From contig OX439039.1 in the NCBI GenBank assembly GCA_949317995.1, positions 16,173,282 through 16,237,281 on the forward strand: a DNA stretch of 64,000 nucleotides, read 5' to 3'. Positions 46,632-57,937 of this stretch are shown in pieces. The position numbers and the translations under genes were made by a program. The notes beneath the pieces were generated by a model. It had not been told where the DNA came from. It did not search any database and worked only from the letters and a program-made list of their open reading frames with translations. Position 1 is the stretch's first letter, and each line of letters starts with the position of its first letter. The stretch is from Acholoe squamosa. Lineage: Eukaryota; Annelida; Polychaeta; Phyllodocida; Polynoidae.

Positions 46632-46833
46632 CCCTTTAAGGGTCACTAATGCAGGAGTCAATCAGCCCGAGTCTTTATTGGAGCATCATTCTGACCCTCG
46701 AGGAGTAACATCCACCGAGTAGAGTTTTACGATGCATGAATGCAGCCCTTGTGAGTTGCATCTCAGGGCTGCATTTATGCATCATACCAACCAATCCGCA
46801 GGATGGATTGATGCATCAACGGCCTTTAATGGG
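46632..46833. mobile_element. piggyBac-type MITE with TTAA target duplication
   Basis: A 202-bp unit flanked by TTAA on both sides (46628-46631 and 46834-46837). Its ends are CCCTTTAAGGGTC and, inverted, CCCATTAAAGGCC. TTAA targets and CCC termini are the known hallmarks of piggyBac. The interior holds a further hairpin, GATGCATGAATGCAGCCCT with its near-inverse at about 46779-46797. There is no coding capacity, so it depends on a transposase supplied elsewhere. Confidence 0.7.
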
Positions 46834-46964
46834 TTAAACTTGTATTTTCTTTTTAGTATGAGTTGACCTTTTTATGACACCCACGTCCACCTGTGTGATT
46901 ACTCGCCAATGCTTGAAGGTAGCAGGACGTGTTGGCCATTGGTGAAGGGTATTCAATGCATAGG

Positions 46965-47075
46965 GGGAGTATAGAACTCTAGGGGACAATTATTAATTTG
47001 ATATCCACTTGGCCAGAAATCGGCTTTTCTTTACTAGTTAGCCCAGAAGTAGTGCTATATACTTAAACTTAACTA
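46965..47075 (+). repeat. Dispersed repeat family F, copy 2
   Basis: Weak match to 40150-40290 and 58485-58640, centred on TTGATATCCACTTGG. Confidence 0.4.
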
Positions 47076-47410
47076 GAATTTCAGCACTTCACGGCCATCA
47101 CTATCTCCAGAGCAAAAATCAGTCTTTTCCTCCGTGGTGGTTATTTTGCAAACATGAGTGAAACAGCAGCTAAAAACAGCTTACAGTGCTACATTAACAT
47201 GACCGAGATTACCTGGATTCCACTGTCTCTAAAGATCCCATACCTGTGGGCAGATTAGGGTTTTTTTTAGTACTGTATTTGGCCACCAGGGGAGCTACAA
47301 AGGCTAGAAATGTGAAAGAAATACATCAAAGATTGCTTTTTATGTACTTTTTTACACAGAAAAAAAATGTTGTTTTCTCAAAAGTGTTCTATTGCCTGGC
47401 ACTTCCTGTA

Positions 47411-48284
47411 CACTGCAAAAATGGTGTTTAGATTTTAAACATGTTTAGGTCTAAACGTGTTTAATATCTAAACATATAGGTCAGTTAGGTGTCTCATCAA
47501 TTACACATTTAGGAAATAAACACTTTTATTCTAACTACATAAACATTTTTTCTAAACATGTTTAGATGTTAAGATTTTAAACAGCTGAATAATAGGTGTT
47601 CAGATTTAAACATCAATATGTTTAGATGCTTGGATGTCGAATCCACACCAGGTAAGAGCACTACCTTTGAATGGAATATCTGTACACAATTATAATCAAT
47701 TGTTGTGACAAATGTCCCCAAATCCAATGTTTATTGTCATTTATTTTTATTGAATGTCATAAGAATAGGAATTGACTAGATTCTCCTTACACCAGCATCA
47801 TTGCCATAAAATAGTCAATATCTCCATGACATACACCTATTTCATGTTATTTTGGAATGGATAAGGCAATGTCCTTGCTGCCAAACTGCTGTACTTTCTG
47901 AAGTCTGTCACAGTGTGTACATACATGTGTATACGTGTAGCTGTGACTGACATCTTTGGAGACTTTGACATGTAGATAAATACCTGCTGATGTCCCCCCA
48001 GTAAATGAGAAAGAAAACAAAAGATATTCCTTTATTTTTTCAATGCATACATGTCTGCAAATCCTAACCCTAACAAATCACAAACACAAAAATTCATAAA
48101 CATCTAAACACAAAATTTCATAGGTATCTAAACACAAATTTTAAACCTAAACACCTACATTTCTAAATAACTGAGCTATGCACATTGTTTGGCTAAACAT
48201 GTTTAGGAAATCAATGTGATTACAAAAACGTTGCAAGAATATGTTTAGAATTGTATTTAGGATCTAAACACCATTTTTGCAGCG
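47411..48284 (+). mobile_element. Full-length CACTGCAAAAATGG-ended element with TA duplication
   Basis: The terminal inverted repeats are CACTGCAAAAATGGTGTTTA (47411) and its inverse ending at 48284 (one change near the tip). Both are flanked by TA (47409-47410, 48285-48286), as expected of Tc1/mariner-type transposition. The 874-bp interior lacks a transposase and is studded with TAAACATGTTTAG-type words in both orientations near both ends. A truncated inverted copy lies at 16145-16525. Confidence 0.85.
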
Positions 48285-48730
48285 TATATTTGGAATGTAA
48301 ATGGAACGTTTTGAATCCAAAACAAGACCTAAATAAGTGTTCTCAGAGAAATGTGTTGCCATGGCAACTAGAATTATGTTCAAAAAAGAAAAACAAACAA
48401 TGTCAACTTATGTAATGCTTCATGGAGATTATGCTGAAAAAAACATAAATATACCATTTCTAGATCCAAGGGATGGTAATTTTTTATTTGATTATTTAAA
48501 TCATTATGCTAATAAGATGCCTGATTTCATTAAAACAATGAATGATAGAGCTTATTGCCTGTATTTATACAGTAATATCATTCTATTTTCGTGAAGCAAT
48601 ATCTCCAAGACTGGATGAGCTATCTGCAAGTGTTAAACCTCAGTTTAAAGCTGGTAACATAACTTTTGAATTTCACCTCGGCGGACCCTTTCCCCTCATC
48701 TGTCCTGTCCTAAGGAGTAGGCATTGAACA
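48285..48730 (+). other. Two adjoining open frames of unknown nature
   Basis: Frames at 48337-48594 (contains TYVMLHGDYAEKN, PFLDPRDGNFLFDYLNHY) and 48542-48727 (REAISPRLDELSASVKPQF) overlap in different frames. The residue composition looks protein-like rather than low-complexity. Still, no domain is recognised and no splice or promoter signal supports expression. It may be a decayed exon or transposon ORF, or chance. Confidence 0.15.
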
Positions 48731-49618
48731 CTGCAATGCCCTAGACTGTTTTAGTTTCCGGTGACCAATAAATTTATATACAGCTTACAAAGTCTCTTTT
48801 TTCAGTCTAGTGGGAAGAGGCCTTGCATCTGTATCATGCCAACATTGACTAACAAAAGGCTTCCTTGCTTGTCAAGCAATCCAAGGAAAAGACCCCACTC
48901 CCTCTGCTCCCTCCCCTCGGGAAAATGCAATGCCTGTGGATCTGGGTACTGAGTGTCAAAAGCATTAGGCATACCCAATCTGGACTTTAAACGAAAGCAA
49001 GATATTAAAAGGATCTACCTGTCATAATGCTGTTAGAACACTGCTCAGAAAAGGCAAGACAAACGGGAATTATTGGTAGTCAATGTCGACTTGTCAACGT
49101 TATCTATTGATAATATGTATATCTACAATAGGATAAGGTGGGGTGCGATTTTGAGAAAATATGGAGTTTCTAGAATACCTTTGCATCTTAATCAATCTTT
49201 GTGAAAACTCGTTGGACACCGGCTATAGCCGGCAAAAAGGCCGCATGTGTGGCAGAAAACAGCAAACTGCCAGACCAATGTGATATTATGACACTCAGCT
49301 ACATGTCAGTTGTTACAGAATTCAAATCGGACAATTATTGAGGTTTTGTACAGCATAAATGAGGAGTATATAACATTTTTGTGGATTTATATAAATTTTT
49401 ATGAGTTAAATGATAAAATTAGAATGTATGACCAATAGCCATGGATCATCGTCAAGTAGCTGTTCAGAGGGGTCCAAAATAAATTTTGCAGTATGGTTAA
49501 ATCCTTTTGTGTGCATAAGGTACATACATTGGACTATGGTGCCCATATATGAGGGAAGGTTAAATATATATATTAGGATGACTACAGTACAATGGTAAAG
49601 GTGAACGATGATTAGTTT
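48731..49618. other. Unassigned AT-rich DNA
   Basis: No supportable gene or repeat found. Confidence 0.45.
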
Positions 49619-49722
49619 GAGCAGACTGTTTCTTCACAAGCGAGTTCGGGCCGTTCCGCATGAGGCCGATAGGCCGAGTGCAGAGCGGCCTGGACCCGCG
49701 AGTGAAGAAACAGGAGGCTCGA
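49619..49722. repeat. GC-rich inverted repeat with arms of about 40 bp
   Basis: ACTGTTTCTTCAC and the following GCGAG/GGGCC blocks (49626-49663) recur inverted in 49684-49712 (GCGGCC, GCGAGTGAAGAAACAGG), with some mismatches. It is very GC-rich compared with its flanks. It may be one part of the same composite as 49744-50003. Confidence 0.7.
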
Positions 49723-49743
49723 ACTCATCAGAGTTCATCTTTA

Positions 49744-50003
49744 CATTTATGTCAAGGTGTTTGTGTTGATAATTAATCGATATTTTATCAATATAATCGA
49801 TAATTAACTCTTATTTACCCATCGTCATCGCGAAATCCTGACTGCCGCCATCTTGAATGTTTACGTTTCAAAAATGCTGCACCTGCGCGATAGACCTATG
49901 ACGTCATCGTGCGGATTTGGCGCTGGTTATTTAACGCAGGGGTGCAATACAGGGGTTTAGTGCATTGTCAATGGAGCATCGATATTCACCTTGACATAAA
50001 ATG
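49744..50003. mobile_element. Short inverted-repeat element (MITE-like), 260 bp
   Basis: The end CATTTATGTCAAGGTG (49744) is repeated inverted at 49987-50003 with one extra T. The interior contains ATAATTAATCGAT/ATCGATAATTA palindromic words and a TGACGTCA. TTA follows and precedes the ends at slightly different offsets, so the target duplication is uncertain. Confidence 0.6.
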
Positions 50004-50013
50004 CCTTATTACA

Positions 50014-50745
50014 TGGTTGTAGATGTGACCACACACTTTTTATTTAAAGCCATAGCTCAGAGTTTCAGTAAGGCAGAATATCCTAACTAATATGCAATGT
50101 TCCTTTCATATCAAGGAACATCTAACATATATTGGTTATACTTAAATATCAAGCACCTGTGCAGTGTGACTGCATATAAGGTCGCAGATGTGACCACGGT
50201 CGTAGATGTGACCACGCATTTGTATTCAATGTCATAGCTCAGAGTTGCAATAAGATAGAATAATCTCATTAACCCTCATTGTTGCTTTCATAATAAGATG
50301 CAATTAACACATAATACTGATACCCAAGTTACAAGTACCTTGCAGGAAAACTGAAGACATGTCCAAGGTCATAGACGTGACCACGGTCGTAGATGTGACC
50401 ACACATATACTTTTCTTATGATATCTCTGGTAGTATCTGGAATATAATAACCAAACCTACAGGGCTTATTGCTTTCATATAGAAGTATAAGGGACACATA
50501 GTAAGGATAGTTGAATATGAAACCATTAGCAGCATGGCTGCATGTATTGTCATAGACGTGACCACAGGTAAACTACCCCAAACTGAGATTGTAGCCTCTG
50601 GGCCATACAGTTCTACAGGTAGGTCCAATTTTGTGTGTGTGCTGCATAGATACATGTAAGGGCTCTGCATTGTATTTTTTATTATTCCATATACTGTGTC
50701 TTTCCTAGTGTAAGGGAACCTGAAAAAGGTTGTAGATGTGACTAC
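50014..50745 (+). repeat. Satellite-like array (about 180-bp units) with the conserved box GGTCGTAGATGTGACCAC
   Basis: Seven copies of the 18-bp box start at 50014, 50180, 50198, 50367, 50385, 50549 and 50728, all in one orientation. Blocks recur about every 165-187 bp, and twice the box is duplicated head to tail. The sequence between boxes is alignable but strongly diverged (CATAGCTCAGAGTT, TTGCTTTCATA, AACACATA-like pieces), whereas the box changes at only a few positions. Selective retention of a protein-binding site, as known for the CENP-B box of alphoid DNA, is one possible analogy. Confidence 0.85.
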
Positions 50746-51012
50746 TCATCAATTACACAAAATGTTTTATGCACCCATTCACCACAAAATATTATCCATG
50801 GATCTCCAACTGTTACTAAAAATGTCTCTACCCTGGGGGAAATATACCAGGTGTAATGGATAAAAAAAATCTGCAGGACCAAATGTCCTGCATGATGAAA
50901 CAACTTTTCACAAAGACTGCTTAATAGAGAGAGTTGAACTCTAATTTACACAACTCACTTTTGTTAAGGTGCTTTGAAGGCATTTTGACATGACGATCGC
51001 CACTGTTGTTTT

Positions 51013-51393
51013 GAAATGTAGTTTGCATGAGAACAATAATATTGATGCGCCAGGAATGGCAGAAGGATTTAGGTAGTTACAGGGCTCACACTTCATAAAA
51101 AAATAGTTCTTTGTTTATTTCACTGACTTTTAGAAATTATGTAAAATATGCTTAACACAATTTAAACCATCATGTTCTTGATAATTAACTGCAGATTGGT
51201 GAAATGTAATTTGCATGCCCAGAGAACAATAATATTGATGCGCCAGGAATGGCAGAAGGATGTAGGTAGTTACAGGGCTCACACTTCATAAAAAAATAGT
51301 TCTTTGTTTATTTCACTGACTTTTAGAAATTATGTAAAATATGCTTAACACAATTTAAACCATCATGTTCTTGATAATTAACTGGAGATTGGT
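51013..51393 (+). repeat. Recent tandem duplication of about 190 bp
   Basis: 51013-51200 and 51201-51393 are almost identical over their length (ATTGATGCGCCAGGAATGGC, AAACCATCATGTTCTTG), with a 5-bp indel and a few substitutions. The near-identity implies a young event or ongoing homogenisation. No coding frame. Confidence 0.95.
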
Positions 51394-51864
51394 GAATAAC
51401 GACCATTTTTTAAAAGAATTTTTCTTGTAGTACATTCAAAACATACAACATACAGAGCTAGGCACTGAGGAGGTTGGTTTCGCAAAGGATGCCAAACATG
51501 GCGGTCCCTCTTAAGACTTCATGATGAATTCATTGACATTCTGGATTACAATCATTTTAATGGTTTTATACAATATAGATTCAAAAGACTTATAATAAAA
51601 TTCAAATACAAAACTAATATCCTCTCCGCTTTACACACTACTTTATCGGAGTGTGCGGAACATTGTCACCATGGAGAATGAGTGAGTTTTTCTTCAAACT
51701 AGCCTCGGGAAGGTGAATCCTGTACATTTCTTTAGTGGACTATGTCCTCACCATGAAATAAAAGCATCTTCTGACTTTATGAGCATAGCTTTCTATCCAT
51801 AGGTAAAAAGCGATGGGATATCAATCTGGGTAGATATCATAGCTACATGGCAGGTGTGAGATAC

Positions 51865-52230
51865 CAAATTGATTTTCAAACTCTATGAGACTCTGATCTA
51901 GTCAATTTGACAACATAAACAGGTGGTTAGTTCTATGTAATGATCCAATCAAAAGTTAAAAGCTAACAGTTTAAAACAGATTTGCAATATAATGAATGGT
52001 ATATAAACCATTCAATTTCTCCTTACATCCACTCTCCCAGTGCAGAGACATGTTAATTTGGATATTGGTATTCAGGTGAAGGACTACCTCGTGGGATGCA
52101 CAGGCTGTAACACCATTTCCATGTTAAACAGCTTTGAATGTTTGAAGTGTAAACAGAGATCGGTTAAACTCAAAGCAAGATGCCAGCATTGCCATCACTA
52201 CCAGCAGGACAGCAGGTTCTAGTTTATCAG
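51865..52230 (+). repeat. Dispersed repeat family E, copy 2
   Basis: Matches 18255-18632. This copy contains a 60-codon open frame (52040-52222) with three CxxC pairs (CTGC, CLKC, CQHC). The frame is not open in the other copy, so I do not call a zinc-binding protein. Confidence 0.7.
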
Positions 52231-53080
52231 GGGAACCCATTTTTCTTTATATCATAACGACCAATTTTAGTTTCTAAAATTAGCACAGGCCTCCCTTTGT
52301 CAGAGTGAAAAGAGGTTTCAAAATTTAAGAATCAATGCATCTATAAGCTTCAGATAACTGCAGGCGTCATATATAAATGTAGAAGAAATCATAGGCTGAA
52401 ATGTGGTGCAATATCTTTGTCTTCAATTACACAAAGACTCTCATGAATGAATTTTGCATCCGGTCTCACTCGTACCTCCCCTAACCAGGACAGGACAGAA
52501 AGCATCTGCTAATCACAGTCTCCACTTAGGGCCTCTGCAGCAGATTGTGTTGGTCATTAGGTTATCACATAGCATTTGAGTACAGATTTTCTATATTGCA
52601 GTAATTGAGATTTCTTACATCCATTAGTCCAGTTGTTATAACATTATATGTTCATTACTACAAGAAAGCTGGAGGAGTACAGTTTAAAGGTAACTGGTTA
52701 AACTCCCCCCCCAGTGGCTATTTATTGTTTGATATTATGTCATTTATCGAAACCTAACAAAGACCTTATTACATTTCATGTTGACAGGCCATAGGTTTAA
52801 GAGTTCAGCTGTGTATCTCACACCCCCTGTGAGATAACGGGGTGTGAGATAACCCGCATCATTTTGCATCAAATTGAGCCTTTTCACGTAGGAAGTGATA
52901 TTCCTGCATCTTTGGGCAAAAGAGGCATTTCTGGATTTTCGGAAAAATCAAGATATTGGAAATTTGAAAAAAAGAAGTGTTCACACAGGCATCAACAAGA
53001 TGGGCTTGTCTTGGGGACTAAAATGAGCCAACCCACGCTAATCTCTGAGGGCCAAAGGGTTAAGGGTTGGGACATGGCTT
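52231..53080. other. Unassigned DNA
   Basis: Apart from the hairpin at 52814-52851, only a faint tRNA-like B-box word near 52690 and an unrecognised open frame (52864-53151). Confidence 0.4.
52814..52851. repeat. Perfect 13-bp stem hairpin
   Basis: TATCTCACACCCC and its inverse enclose a 12-nt loop that repeats part of the stem (TGTGAGATA). Confidence 0.9.
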
Positions 53081-53300
53081 TTGACTTCAGTTCCCTTCGA
53101 GTGGTTTCTTTACAGTTAGGTGAAGATATCCTATCCAGGAAAGAGAAATGATAGGGTGTGTTCCAAAGGGGACACCCCAAATATTTGCCTATTCTGTAGG
53201 GTAGGGGTCTAAAAAATATGTTTCCATAATGCTTTACAAACCTTTCTTTCTTAAAGGGCCACCTTAGGCCTAGCATGGCATTGCTAATTGGGTTCGTCAT
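53081..53300 (+). repeat. Dispersed repeat family G, copy 1
   Basis: Clear direct match to 60672-60890. Shared: GTTTCTTTACAGT, CAGGAAAGAGAAATGATAGGG, GGGGACA, GCCTATTCTGTAGGGTA and GGGCCACCTTAGGCC. No open frame is common to both. Confidence 0.8.
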
Positions 53301-54949
53301 TGACAACATTCATTCACCTGGAATAGTCCATATACATATACAGGATGTGTAAATGTTGAGCAAGCTAAGAAATTAAATTACTGACGATAACCTGAAAGGC
53401 CTTACCTAAACAGGGCGTATGGTTTCACTGATTCAAGCCTTGGACATTGAGTGTAATATTATGAAACACTAATTCAAAATGTTCGATTTTGAAACATTGA
53501 ATTATTAATGAATATCCTTAATGTCCGGTATTCGTTTTCCAAGAGGTAATATTCAGAAAGTTGACACTGTGTTTCAAAGGAAAAAAATCACTATAAAAAA
53601 ACTACTAAGACTACAAGGAGAGCAGGACAGAAGGGTAGACTAGCTCTAGATTGCGACATTATAAGTAGGCAACTCTCAAACTCGCTAGATCCAGCTATGT
53701 GAGCAGATACTTAGTGCCAAGGCTGCAACTGTTGGTAGTGTGTCCATATATGAGCAAATGAGGTTACCATGTAAAAGACAATAACCTACATAACACAATC
53801 CCAGCTCTAGTCCAATTAGACAAAAGAATTTTTCTTATTCAGTTAGCATCATTAAGGCTGTACATATAGTTTATTTGTTGTTATATAGTTGCCACCTAGC
53901 TCTCAACTATGCTAACTGTATTCAGCCTGTCCTTGCTTAAATATGTAATCTCATGGTTCCCATCAAAACTGCTAACATTATGACAGAGATATTGCATCCT
54001 GCCATAATATCTACAGTTTTGTTTTATTTCATATTTCACCAATACCGTACACCTTCCTAACCAGCTACATGCTAAGGGCAACCATTTCGTCCTTGAGGAA
54101 CCCATTGTTCATAATAATGAAGCATAACATGAAGAACAGAAATTACTCTTTTTACACAATAATGTATGCTTTTAGCAGATACAATGGACTGGTAACACAT
54201 ATCCCAACAGAGATACTCATGGCTATTGTTTGGTTATGAATGGATAACACAACATAATTTGTTTACCTAATTCAGTTATCTGCAGGGCTTAAACTATAAA
54301 TTGTACCACCTCAAGACGATGACACTAACAAGTAAGTATTGTAATTCCTCTCAAGATCTCTTGATCTAATTATTTTAGGAAATAAATTGTATCGCTCGGT
54401 GTTTGGTAAATTGCCTTATAGACTTTGCCTCAACACCTGGATCCCTTAATTAAATAATTAAAATATAGTATTGTAATGACCAAACACTCAGTAGGAACAT
54501 TGATGGTCATTATCCATTCCTTTGATACCACACCACAAGAAATACCCTGTGCTATCAATCACATTCTGACATAACTGTTCCATATTACCAACTTTTATTT
54601 TATGGTCAAACATTGCAATGGCCTGCACCCCCCTCATAAAGAAAACAAAACTAATACTTGTAAATTCTAAAATTTTAGCAGTTTCCTAGGCCACTCTAAT
54701 AAATAACTTGAATCTATCAGGGATCCTTGAAAAACTGAACAATGAACCACTGTAATTGCATTGCAGTGAAGTGGTGTAGTTGGCATTATCTAGTAGTTTG
54801 CTAAAACTAGCAACCAGTTTTGTGGCTTATTCCATATCAGAAAAGGGTGACAACCTTTTAGTGACCACTATATTTTTTATTTAATGACCTAAACATAGAT
54901 ATGGCTGTGTAGTTTGTAAGAATTAATGTAACAGTACAGTACACACTGT
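53301..54949. other. Unassigned AT-rich DNA
   Basis: No supportable gene or repeat found. Confidence 0.45.
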
Positions 54950-55045
54950 CATACTGGGGATCTGACCATAAAGATGGATCTCTGGCAACTTTAGGACATG
55001 GATTTCACCATTATTTCGACAACACTTTTTACAGTGAATCTATAT
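54950..55045 (+). repeat. Dispersed repeat family B, copy 2
   Basis: Matches 9290-9410. Confidence 0.5.
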
Positions 55046-56204
55046 ACTGCCATCATACGGATACACTTATATTCATCAGGGTGATCTCAATGAAAGGAAG
55101 AAACAAAATTTTTATTTACCGAAGATTAATTGTGAGTCAGAAGGATGATGGCAGGCAACTGTTATTTATCATCTCCCCTTACGTTTATAGTGATACCCCT
55201 TTCCTGGAGGCACTATTCTCTTTCACAGTGCATCCATTTTTATTGAAGGCAGAGTTTCAGTACTTAGATTCCTTGACATTCCTAATGAGCAAAGGCTTAT
55301 TAATACAATCTTCTCATTTCATAATAGATATCTTGAAGAAGAACCTCACTTGCCATCATGAATATTTCAGAAAAGGATGGAGCCTTATACAATAACAGTG
55401 GCTGACTGGAGAAAAGATGAACATTACTACTGTTGGGATAGTATAACACAGAGGCTGTTATCATATTTCATCGTTATAATGTGAACCACACTACCTCATT
55501 TTGCTTAGTCTTATGTTTATGTGTGGCATTGAGTTATTCATTTAGCATGCAGAAAGTCACATCCTGCATAATAGCAAAAAATTATAATATAGGTTGCTGA
55601 ACAACTCAATAAGTCGATAGAAATGATGAGAATGAATGAGGAGCAACAACCCACAATATATTCTTCTTGTAGGCTTTTGTTTGGTGAATTGAACTAGAAT
55701 GGCTGAGAGGTTGGTATTCCTTGACCAGATTTCAATATCTCAAGCCTCTGAAATTACTTAAATTGGGCTGGAGATCACCATTTTCTGAAAGGAAAGATGT
55801 TTGTCAACCTCTTGGTGTATTGGCTTCTTAAAACTACTCACTCGGAACTGCTCTGAGCAGTTAAAGTCTATCAATGTCTCCTCTACTTAGCTGACACAGC
55901 GGAAATGTGCAATAGTGATAAATTTAGAAATCCCACCCATATCCATTTAGTATCTTTTGAGGCAGTCTTCTTTGAGGCAGTCTTCTTGACTGTTGCCCTG
56001 AGATTGATAATGAATCGTGATTTCACATGCTACTAGTACACGCAACTAATATTCATGATTCTGCTGGCTATGGGGAGCAATCATACCAAATGGCATTTTT
56101 CTCATTACAGATGTATGGCAAAGGGGTTTAATGTTACTGATGAACATTGAAATGGACTAGTTAATATGTTGAACCTGCAAATATGTGTTATCCACATAAT
56201 GAGA
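55046..56204. other. Unassigned DNA with one unrecognised open frame
   Basis: An ATG-lacking or weakly started frame at 55081-55395 (104 codons) has no known domain. I see no other structure. Confidence 0.4.
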
Positions 56205-56224
56205 CCCAGCAAATTGTCGTCATC

Positions 56225-56845
56225 TGTCGCCATGATTGGTCATCAATGGTGACTCCTTTCTGAGTGATAACTCACTGCGTCATCTTTCGCCACTGTGTGT
56301 CAGTCTCACATGGCATGGCAATTTATCACAACAGTCACCAACATGATCTCACTCACTGAGTGAGTATGTGCCACCCCTTGTCATCCCTCACAAAGCATGG
56401 TGACTTATCACCACCATCGCCAACATGGATCTAACTCACTGTGTGAGTATGTGCCACTGCCTGTCAACTCTCACTCAGAATGGCGGCTTATCACAAGCAT
56501 CGCCAACATGGATCTGACTCACTGTGTGATCATGTACCACTCCCATGCCACTGGCATCAACTCTGACACATAATGGTGACTTATCACTACCATTGCCAAC
56601 ATTGGTCTCACTCAATGTGTGAACTTGTGTCACTCCATGTCAATGGTCTCTAAGGATTGCATCATCTGTCACTCACTCTCACTCAGAATGGCAACTTATC
56701 ACCACCATTGCCAGCCTTTGTCTCACTCAATGCGTGAATTTGTGTCACTCCAAGTCAATGCTCTCTGAGGATTGCATCATCTGTCACTCACTCTCACTCA
56801 CAGTGGCAACTTATCACCACCATTGCCAAAGGTGTTGAGACAGCA
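56225..56845 (-). repeat. GGTGATAAGT-type satellite array of copy B
   Basis: Counterpart of the right array of copy A, with units again shortening toward the element end. Confidence 0.8.
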
Positions 56846-57204
56846 CCACTGTTCCACATGTAGCCTATCTAGGAAGTGTGGGCATGAAGTATAAGTCCCA
56901 TACATATCAAATGTGCTTTGTTTCACACTGATTTCCATGTAATACTTCAGAGTTAAACCAAACAAGATTATATAGAGAGAATATCAATTGAATTTAGATA
57001 GAGGTATCTCTAAAATGAAAGCAACTATCCATAAACACCTTTTCTCTGGTTACAGGAAAAATACATAGGGAAATATCAACATGAACACCTTGTCTGTGGT
57101 TAGAGGGAAGATACATATGGCAATACCTTCCCTGGCAAAACATACTTTGATCTGGCAGATGTGAGGCTGCATGATTACCAATGTCGATGATCATGAGCTT
57201 TTCA

Positions 57205-57915
57205 TCTAACAAGGTGAGTGATCACCAGCATCGCCATCACTGGTGAGTCTGAGTGATCACCACTCTCGCCATCCATGGTGAACCTGCGCTATGACGTGGT
57301 GCGCGTTTCATCTAGCGAGGTGAGTGATCAACCGCCTTGCCATCCCTGGTGAGTGTGAGTCATCACGATCCTCGCCAACCATGGTGAACATGCACTATGG
57401 CATGGTGTGCGTTTCATCTAGCGATGTGAGTGATCACTCGTGTCGCCATCCCTGGTGAGTGTGGGTGATCAAGATCCTCACCATCTGTGGTGAACCTGTG
57501 CTATCACGAGGTACGCGTTTTATCTAGCGAGGTGACTGATCACAATCCTTGCCATCCGTGGTGAATGTGCATTATGACGTGGTGTGCGTCTCATCTAGCG
57601 AAGTGAGTGATCACTCATGTCGCCATCCCTGGTGAGGATGAGTGATCACTCATGTCGCCATCCCTGGTGATGATGAGTGATCACGATCCTCGCCATCCCT
57701 GGTGAACATGTGCTATGACGAGGTGCGTGTTTCATCTAGCGAGGTGAGTGATCACACGCGTCGCCATCCCTGGTGAGTCTGAGTGATCACCATCCTCGCC
57801 ATCTGAGGTGAGGCCATGTGATCACCACCAATGCTATTCCTGGTGATCTTGTGCTATAGCGACGTCGTGTTCCATCTAGCGACATGTGTGAGCCACTTCA
57901 CACAGGTTGACGAGG
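57205..57915 (-). repeat. GATCAC-type satellite array of copy B
   Basis: About six units of roughly 107 bp with the same consensus as the left array of copy A. Confidence 0.8.
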
Positions 57916-57937
57916 AGTCACAACAATTTGCTGGGGA

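Larger units (their letters stand above)
56205..57935 (-). mobile_element. Non-autonomous element CCCAGC-1, copy B
   Basis: An inverted, closely similar counterpart of 23156-24780, with the same CCCAGCAAATTGTCGT / CCCAGCAAATTGTTGT ends. It is flanked by GA on both sides (56203-56204 and 57936-57937), again a 2-bp duplication and of different sequence from copy A, so target choice is not TA-specific. At 1731 bp it is about 106 bp longer than copy A because of one additional unit in the array next to the core (57205-57330). The core frame equivalent to 23773-23991 is at 56994-57212. There is no transposase. Confidence 0.85.

Noticed and set aside
50014..50745. CRISPR-like array of an 18-bp repeat
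   Set aside because: The intervals between boxes are about 165-187 bp and are related to each other, so this is a degenerate tandem satellite.
52040..52222. Small open frame with three CxxC pairs resembling a zinc-ribbon protein
   Set aside because: The homologous stretch of the same repeat family at about 18450-18620 has stops and frame changes there, so the cysteines are probably fortuitous.
52612..52715. tRNA-like sequence with a weak B box
   Set aside because: A-box and cloverleaf pairing could not be seen. Too weak to list as tRNA-like.
55081..55395. 104-codon plus-strand frame
   Set aside because: No domain, AT-rich composition and no supporting signals.
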